From Halisarca cf. caerulea (Eukaryota > Porifera > Demospongiae > Chondrillida > Halisarcidae), in NCBI GenBank assembly GCA_963170055.1, contig CAUJGJ010000441.1, positions 55,001 to 119,000 on the forward strand: DNA of 64,000 nucleotides, given 5' to 3'. A program made the position numbers and the translations under genes. Below are positions 57,981 to 64,000 of the stretch, piece by piece; positions within the stretch are counted from its first letter, which is position 1, and every line of letters starts with the position of its first letter. Under the pieces are notes generated by a model. That model was not told the DNA's origin. It did not search any database and worked only from the letters and a program-made list of their open reading frames with translations.

Positions 57981-58316
57981 GACTTCAACAAGGAGCACTA
58001 AGGATTTGTCGACCATCCAACTTGCATAAGGGTCTTCTTGAACTGTACATGAATGGAAAGTGGAACAAAATTTGTACAAATGATTGGAGTTTTAATGAGG
58101 CAAATGTAGCTTGCAGACAGATGGGTTTTGCTGGTGCTCTTGCCATTGATGGGTTCTACAGAAGTGGAGGGCTTAGTTCTGAGGAAAACTTGCAGGTTTA
58201 CATCAACTGTACAGGGAGTGAGCCGAACATCACCAGTTGTAATTTCAGACAAGAAGAAGTTCATAACTGCAACAACAGTGGTTTTGTAGGAGTTAGTTGC
58301 AGTGGTCTACCTTTAG
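57981..58316 (+). CDS. SRCR domain exon A3
   Basis: The exon lies between CCTCTCAG and GTGAGG, phase 1-1, 112 codons. It encodes LLELYMNGKWNKIC, NEANVACRQMGFAGAL, INCTGSEPNITSC, HNCNNSG and VGVSCS. All six group A cysteines are present, unlike A2. It is very similar to A2, so the A2/A3 duplication is younger than the A1 split. Its downstream B partner is not reached before the window ends. Confidence 0.88.
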
Positions 58317-58601
58317 GTGAGGCTTCTTGAGTAAAAGTTATGATATATAAGTGCATCATTTTATATTGTGTGTTAATATATATCTAGCTATCATGCAGTA
58401 TAATAACCAGCAGCATGCAGTATAATAATCTGTACCTTCTACTAAAGCAAAAGGTGAACTACAGAAATGATAACCTTAACTTGCTAGACTAATCAAATAC
58501 ATCATGAAGGAAGAGCCAACAAATTAATCAACCCTTTATGGCCTAAAGACCACTTTAGTGGCTCTACAGGTAGTGACCGGCGACCATCGAAATTTGTCGT
58601 A

Positions 58602-59466
58602 CGCAGGTAGGTTATGTCCGATTTGGACATGTCAACAAAATGGCGGACGTTATCGAAGCACTATTACAACCCTCCCTGATTTCCGGCGCAACAAGATATA
58701 CAGTTCTGAAATATGCTTACACAAGATCAAGAACATATCTCATTTGTACCTGAGTAGACTAGAGGCTTATAAAGTAACTTTAAGCTTGTCTTCGTGGACC
58801 TTTCGTCAGGCCTACGTGAAACACAAAGATGGCAAATTCCGGTCGTAGAAATCGGGGTTTTGCACACAAAAAATAGGTTCAAAATGTAGAACAAAGTATA
58901 AACTTACTAAATTGAAAAATGAAAATCACTGCTCCGTTCCACGACTTTTATGTCCAAGATTATCCAAAAGAAATACACCCGTCCGACCACAAATTGTCGG
59001 ACATAAAACAAATGGGACAACGCACGAAGATTCATTTTTCGATTCTGAGGGTTTGGTCCTTCAGGAACAATCTCTCAAAGTTTCAATACCAAAACCTATA
59101 ACTTCCACGACCGGAATGTCGATTGAAATATTCTTGTGGAGTCATCTTCCTTCTTCATCGAATATGCAGTCATGTGGTTTGATTACAGCATACCAAACCA
59201 GCCTGCGAGTGCTTACTGGTAGAAAAGTCACTGAGTTAGCTTTTTTCAACGAGCGAATTTGTCTAGGAGGTAGATCAACGAAATTAGCAATGGAAGAAGC
59301 CTTTGAGAAAGCTATCGTCTGATTGAACTTTTGTTCAAGGCGTTTAGTCGGCGATTTCATGTGACCATTGCGTGAAATTCCTTCTAATGTAAATAAGTAA
59401 TTGCTATGTAAACAATCGTTCTGTACATAAACAATCCTCCCTGTTTTCGGACATAACATACCTGCG
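58602..59466 (+). mobile_element. CGCAGG-family TIR element, copy c
   Basis: The ends are CGCAGGTAGGTTATGTCCGA and CGGACATAACATACCTGCG, with TA on both flanks. It is 865 bp. It keeps ATGGCGGACGTTATCGAAGC just inside the left end, with a 35-codon open frame. It sits 70 bp inside the piggyBac end. Confidence 0.9.
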
Positions 59467-61121
59467 TATACACTTCAAACTTATATCATTGAATAGCTTA
59501 TCCATAGTATATTGCTTGAGTATAGTTACAATGTGATACAATATACAGGAATAGATAACGATCGTTTACGGTAAGTTATACGATAGTTTATGTAAAAGAA
59601 TAATAAAAATGGCTGGTCTCTCTTGGCTAAAGTTGGTGTTTTGCCGTCTATTTTAGGCAGTGTCCTTTCTAGCACGCTTGCTGGGTAGTTTCTCAGATGT
59701 ATGATAAATACGGACGTAGGGCACAGGACAAAGAGGTACCGGGTTGTCTGAGGAGCAATCACGGCAACAGTGGACAGTCCTTTTTCTTTCAGTACATACG
59801 CGGCAGTTTTGTTTCTTGTCCTGTTTGTCGGGGAAGTGCCTACCATTCAGTCTAACAGCTGATGGTCTGCTGTGGATGGCATTGCATTTTGTAGACGAAT
59901 GACAGCACATAAGGTGCTCGGCAATGGAAAGAATAAACTCTTTTTGAGTCAGTTTTGATCCAGGACATTCCCTGTAGATAATGTAGGCGTTGGTTGTAGT
60001 AAAACCACCACTTTTTGGACTTTCTGCTACATGAGTATGTTTTTCGTTTGAAATCAAACAAGTCCACCCCACCCATGTAGGAATTGTAGAGCTTTATGCT
60101 CTCAGGACATGGAACAGTGTTCCTTGTTCCGTCCTTTGCTGTCCTCTTCACAATGCTCATACTGGATGGCTTACAGATGGAGTTTATAAGCTGAGGGCTG
60201 GACTACTAAAGAAGTTGTCCATGTATAGCTGATGGCTGTACCCTTCAACCTGATCTATGAGACGCAGTACTACCTTCTCCCCTTGACTGGTCTCACCGTT
60301 GCCCCCCATGGCACCCAAATATACCTCATAGTCATATGCGAGCCCATTGGTAGCAACACATATGCACAAAACCTTGTATCCCATTTTAGTTGGTTTGAGA
60401 GGCATATACTGTTTAAAACTGGACCGCCCTTTGGGAAGTACCACCGGCTCATGTATCGATAGCTGCTGATGCGGTATATAGGCACTCTGGGTGTTGTCTC
60501 GGATCTTATTTAGAAGAGGCCTGATCTTGTGTAACTTATCATAGTTGGCATCATTCCTGGGAAGTGCCGTGGTGTTGTCATTTATGTGTAGGTATCTCAG
60601 GATCTCCTTGAACCTATCATGAGGCATGATTTGTGTGATTCCTGGTGCACCAAGTAAGGGGTGTTGGCTCCAGTAATCATGCAAAAAGGGCAGCCTATGT
60701 ATGCCCATGACCAGTAAAATCCCAAAGAATGCCTTCACTTCGGCACCACTTGTAGGTTCCCAAGTGGCTCCAGACTGTGATGCATAAAGGTTTGTCTGGG
60801 TGGCAATGTGATCAAAAGTGTTTAACCCATAAATGGCTTCAAAAAACTCATGAGGGTGATCATCTTCATCGAGGATCAGCTGGCTACCAGTTCACCAGGT
60901 GAATAGTGTGTGGTCAAAAGGATCTACAGAAACGGAGTGTGAAATAGGGCTGGATGTACGTATAGGTTGTATGACACCTGGTGGCACTGGGTCCTCAACT
61001 ATGCTGCTAGGTGGTGGCAAAAGGGTATCTGAGTTATCACCTGCAGGGATGTTTTCCATTGACTCTGAGTCTTCTAGTCTATCCAGTGGACTTGTTAGTG
61101 TACGCAACTGGCCATCAAGAG

Positions 61122-62453
61122 CACAGGCTCATTATAGCGCTTTTCGACTGGGGAAGAAAATGGCCTCCGCTCGAAATGGTAATATATACACCGAATTTTA
61201 CAGCTCAAACAACAATGTACGTCGATTTTTACATCTGTTTAGTGTTTTAATGTTATTTATCGAAACAATAAACTACAAAACAGGCCCATGTGTCATACAC
61301 AGAAGTTTAAAAATGATTTTGAAAAAGGTACACTTTTTCTCTAAACGTCGATTTGGGGACGTGTAGACGGCCTCCCAAAGAGATGAAACTGGTATGAAAT
61401 GAAAGAGTAAAGTTCATTTAAGATATGGATGCTGAGCGGAGAACATATAACTCCAACTGAAATAGTTATAACGAAAAATGTACTTTTAGCGAGTAAAAAT
61501 GGCTAAAAATGACAATTAAATGATAATATTTCCGGCTAACGTGCTTATATAATCCCCGCTCAGCGAAAACAAGTATACAAAAGTATTTTAAATCGTTGGA
61601 TTCTTTTGATGTTCAGAAAAAGTCCCGGGTACACGTCCCCAAAACACGATATATTTGCAGGAAGGCTCCAATCCGCCATTTTAGGATGACGTAAGGTGCG
61701 CGTCATCAGTATTGGGCATACAAATTCGTAGTAATTTCTATGGTACATTGGAAATAAGCGCCCTGCAATGTTATCAACTACGTGAACAATCGACCTGGTC
61801 GACAATTTGTTAGGCGGAAAGTTCTATTTTTCATTAAATGGTTCCAACAATTATCGGTGAGTTCTTATGCATATATTCTTGTCATTGATAGTCATATCTG
61901 CGGCGAAAGTGGCACACTTGACGACTGAGACACAGAGACAGTGACACTGGCTTGCGTGCGAAATCAATCGATTAGTACAAAGTCAGAAAGTAGACTGAGC
62001 CTGCTAACATTTTGCCGATTTTAGCTAGTGTTTCATTCGTGATCTAGGATATCCTGGATAGTATAGTGCAGTTACCTGTCACAGCACTTTCCTACATTGA
62101 TTCGGCATTCTGCAATGATCATTCGAGGTGGGAAGGTCGATATCGGCGGTACCTGGCCCTTTTTGACGGTACAAGTGTAGCTTGAACATTGCGACTAAAC
62201 ATTGATGTGCTTTTATAAATACCTAAACCAAACGTAATAAGACACAAAACGGCTTTTTGCCTTTTCAAAGTCGATAGGATTCGAAAGATTCTGCTATCGC
62301 TAAACCACTGTAAGCGCCCGCTACTGATGACGTATTACAACGTTTACCTTCTGTTGGTAATGACGTATAGGTAAAATGTGACAAATTCCACAAATTCCAT
62401 AACTTTGTCACCTGTAATCCCCAACTTCTAAAAAGTGCTATAATGCCCCTGTA
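61122..62453 (+). mobile_element. CACAGG-family TIR element, copy 4
   Basis: The ends are CACAGGCTCATTATAGCGC and GTGCTATAATGCCCCTGTA, with AG on both flanks. It is 1332 bp, very close to copy 1. It splits the piggyBac transposase N-terminus. Confidence 0.9.
61160..61366 (+). CDS. small conserved ORF inside the CACAGG element (copy 4)
   Basis: The 68-residue frame starts MASARNGNIYTEFYSSNNN and has the same length and stop position as 4331-4537, with few amino-acid changes. See that entry for the comparison and limits. The function is unknown. Confidence 0.45.
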   Translation: MASARNGNIYTEFYSSNNNVRRFLHLFSVLMLFIETINYKTGPCVIHRSLKMILKKVHFFSKRRFGDV

Positions 62454-62974
62454 AGCCCCTTCATCATCAGCACCTACAAGCTCGTCCTCAGACAAGTCCC
62501 AGTCACTCACATCACTCTCGGTATCATTCACACCACGAAAAAACCGTAGATAAATTCATTTTTTATATTAATTTTATAATATGAATATTTAATATTAATT
62601 TTGTAGAAATGCTGCTAAGTGTTTATAATACCGAAGAAAGATACGTAGTAAGGGCAAAGAGAACACAAATAAGCGTTATTCGGGAAAAAGGTTGTTTAAA
62701 GCACGTACAGAATCTGACGATGTAACTTTCGGCCGCGAGTGGGATCAGCAAGCGACTGTGCAAAATCTTGAACTACAAAGGAAAATAAACCTAAATGTAA
62801 GTACGGAGCAATTTCAAAAAACACTTTAAACTTGCCTTCAGCCTTACAATAAGTTTGAAACGCTTCGCTTTCTCTAAAACAGAACTAACAATTGATTAAA
62901 CTTTGAGCCACTAAAGTGGTCTTCCGGTCATAACAGACACGCGAAAAATATAAATGCAGGCGTTAAAAGGTTAA

Positions 62975-63715
62975 TACACACACAGAAGCCTCATAATTGC
63001 AAGTACTCATGCTCAATCACAGATACTAGTACTATGCTATAGTTAGTTCAAACAAGCAACGGAGGGAGAATGAAGATTCTTCACATCATCACATGAAAAT
63101 GTTAAACTAGAGGTTGTTTCTATTGTCTGATGAAAGATAACAAGCTTGGAATACATAGTAGTTTCAGACAAACTTTGCCTTGGCCAGACCTTTATATCTC
63201 TCTCAGTTCACATGAAACTAGCACGAAAAGAAAGAACAAGTGGTGAACAATCTAATAATTGTTCTGGGATATAGGTTATATTTTTTTCTGTAAGGAAGAT
63301 ATATATATAACCAAAAACCCTGTTTTGTGAGCTTCAAATGGAAAACACTTATATAACAAAAAATTATTTATGGTCAAATTGAGAGAAACTGCTCTATTGT
63401 AGCACTACGCCTGGAATGATTTTCACAAACAGAAGCATCTTGTTGAATAGAAGTAGGATTTATCGAGAATCAAGGCCATGCTGAGGTGCATCAAATCACA
63501 CAGGGTGTTTATAACTGTCTGTTGCTTGTTCTGATTGTGGGCAGTGCTTGCTTTCAACGTCATCAATTATCAGCTGTTTTTAATGTGTCATTTAGCGTAT
63601 TTGACAGCTGATGAAATTTGACACATCAACTGAAAAGGGGAAGAAGGCAATTTTTGTGACGCTATGCCTACATATCTGTGATACGTCACAAAAATGGCAG
63701 TTTTGTTGAAGGCGA
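62975..63715 (+). other. intron after exon A3
   Basis: 63100-63540 is a third copy of the post-A intron piece (46615-47200, 35400-35820). Unlike those, it lacks the TG microsatellite after CACACAGGGTGTTTATAAC. 63560-63715 holds nothing I recognise. Confidence 0.65.
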
Positions 63716-64000
63716 TAGTCTCGCATTGCACAGACCCTATTGTTGCCTCCATTTTTTTCTTATGACGTCACACGGTCGGCGAGAATGGGTCTGGTAGGTT
63801 CCTATACTGGCTTTGTTCTGGGCTGGGTTAGCGATACGACTTTACGGTTGATGAAATAACGGAAATGGTGAAAGCATAATAATAACAAATACGCAGGTAT
63901 AACATGTACCTTTCAGAAAGATCGAGGGGCGTGTGTGGTTTGCAAAGGAATTTGATTTAATGCTAACACGTTTTACTGATGTACACGCCTTAGTCACGTG
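63716..64000 (+). mobile_element. TAGTCTCGCG-family TIR element, copy 2 (runs off the window)
   Basis: It starts TAGTCTCGCATTGCACAGAC and follows the 30463 copy through GGCGAGAATGGGTCTGGT. It retains a DEITEMVKA frame at about 63849-63876, aligning with the start of the 30631 ORF. It is interrupted at 63892. Confidence 0.7.
63892..64000 (+). mobile_element. CGCAGG-family TIR element, copy d (left end only)
   Basis: CGCAGGTATAACATG is preceded by TA, the flank seen at copies a and c. Only the first 109 bp are in the window, so the right terminus cannot be checked. Confidence 0.5.

Larger units (their letters stand above)
59653..62531 (-). pseudogene. piggyBac transposase
   Basis: The minus gene starts at 62531 with an acidic N-terminus (VSDWDLSEDELVGADDEGA), is interrupted by the CACAGG insert (61122-62453) and resumes at 61107. 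An in-frame TGA is at 60889. 60738-60184 carries FFGILLVMGIHRLPFLHDYW, HEPVVLPKGRSSFKQYMPLK and LYMDNFFSSPAL. The first catalytic Asp (IDE in the family) is His (codon CAT at 60451-60453), while the second, in MDNFF, is intact. About 80 residues are deleted at 60184. 60160-59852 keeps YNSYMGGVDLFD (third Asp) and RKSKKWWFY. After a frameshift the Cys-rich C-terminus (NCRVCTERKR, CCRDCSSDNPVPLC, YHT) is visible. It is inactive. Confidence 0.88.
58532..62970 (-). mobile_element. piggyBac transposon with transposase gene and two nested inserts
   Basis: The left terminus CCCTTTATGGCCTAAAGAC follows TCAA (a mutated TTAA). The right terminus is the complement of CCTTTTAACGCCTGC, followed by TTAA. 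Subterminal CCACTTTAGTGGCTC occurs near both ends in inverted orientation. It is 4439 bp in total; without the inserts at 58602-59466 and 61122-62453 it is about 2.24 kb, the usual piggyBac length. The transposase is on the minus strand. It is the likely relative that mobilised the MITEs at 54716 and 33165. Confidence 0.9.

Overview
This window is animal (metazoan) genomic DNA: AT-rich, with phase-1 introns, long dinucleotide microsatellites, and a dense, nested load of decayed transposable elements. The host gene signal is a set of scavenger-receptor cysteine-rich (SRCR) domain exons. A sponge or another early-branching animal would fit the mix of expanded SRCR exons, THAP/YqaJ transposons, Ngaro-like YR retroelements and Mag-like gypsy elements. 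That assignment is inference; nothing in the sequence proves a species.

Host layer (+ strand). Five SRCR exons alternate between two subtypes, A-B-A-B-A, at 22605-22946, 37192-37518, 45831-46166, 50006-50323 and 57981-58316. Each is flanked by AG acceptor and GT donor sites and is symmetric phase 1-1, so any of them can be joined or skipped without a frame change. The introns are recent duplicates of one another: the same unique segments recur after each A exon and after each B exon. The locus therefore grew by tandem duplication of an A+B unit. Intron pieces of the same kind at 1-165 (inverted), 3290-3860, 10430-10690 and 20390-20905 show that the array once extended further left.

Region by region: 1-3.1 kb inverted intron piece and a CR1-like LINE; 4.3-10.4 kb TIR elements surrounding and splitting a HIRAN plus C48-like protease pseudogene; 10.7-18.4 kb a Ngaro/DIRS-like retroelement on the minus strand broken by four later insertions; 19-24.6 kb intron plus exon A1; 24.65-35.4 kb a Mag-like gypsy element on the minus strand carrying a three-level stack of insertions; 37 kb exon B1; 38.77-45.45 kb a second gypsy element with LTRs, PBS, PPT and target duplication, itself hit by a TAA-duplicating MITE and a THAP/DDE/YqaJ transposon; 45.8-50.3 kb exons A2 and B2; 51.7-57.2 kb structured-tail elements, MITEs and LINE fragments; 58 kb exon A3; 58.5-63 kb a piggyBac element with two nested insertions; and, at the right edge, the start of another TIR element with a nested insertion.

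Four unrelated-looking terminal-inverted-repeat families (termini CGCATGTGGG, CGCAGGTATG, CACAGGCTCA and TAGTCTCGCG) make 2-bp target duplications of varied sequence. One copy of the first family shares its terminal 136 bp with a THAP/DDE/YqaJ transposon of ISL2EU type, which identifies a plausible source of the transposase. Every transposase and polymerase examined is broken by frameshifts, stops, deletions or replaced catalytic residues, so the mobile genes here are fossils. The most unusual structure is a recurrent hairpin-within-hairpin tail (four copies) whose stems change sequence but keep pairing.
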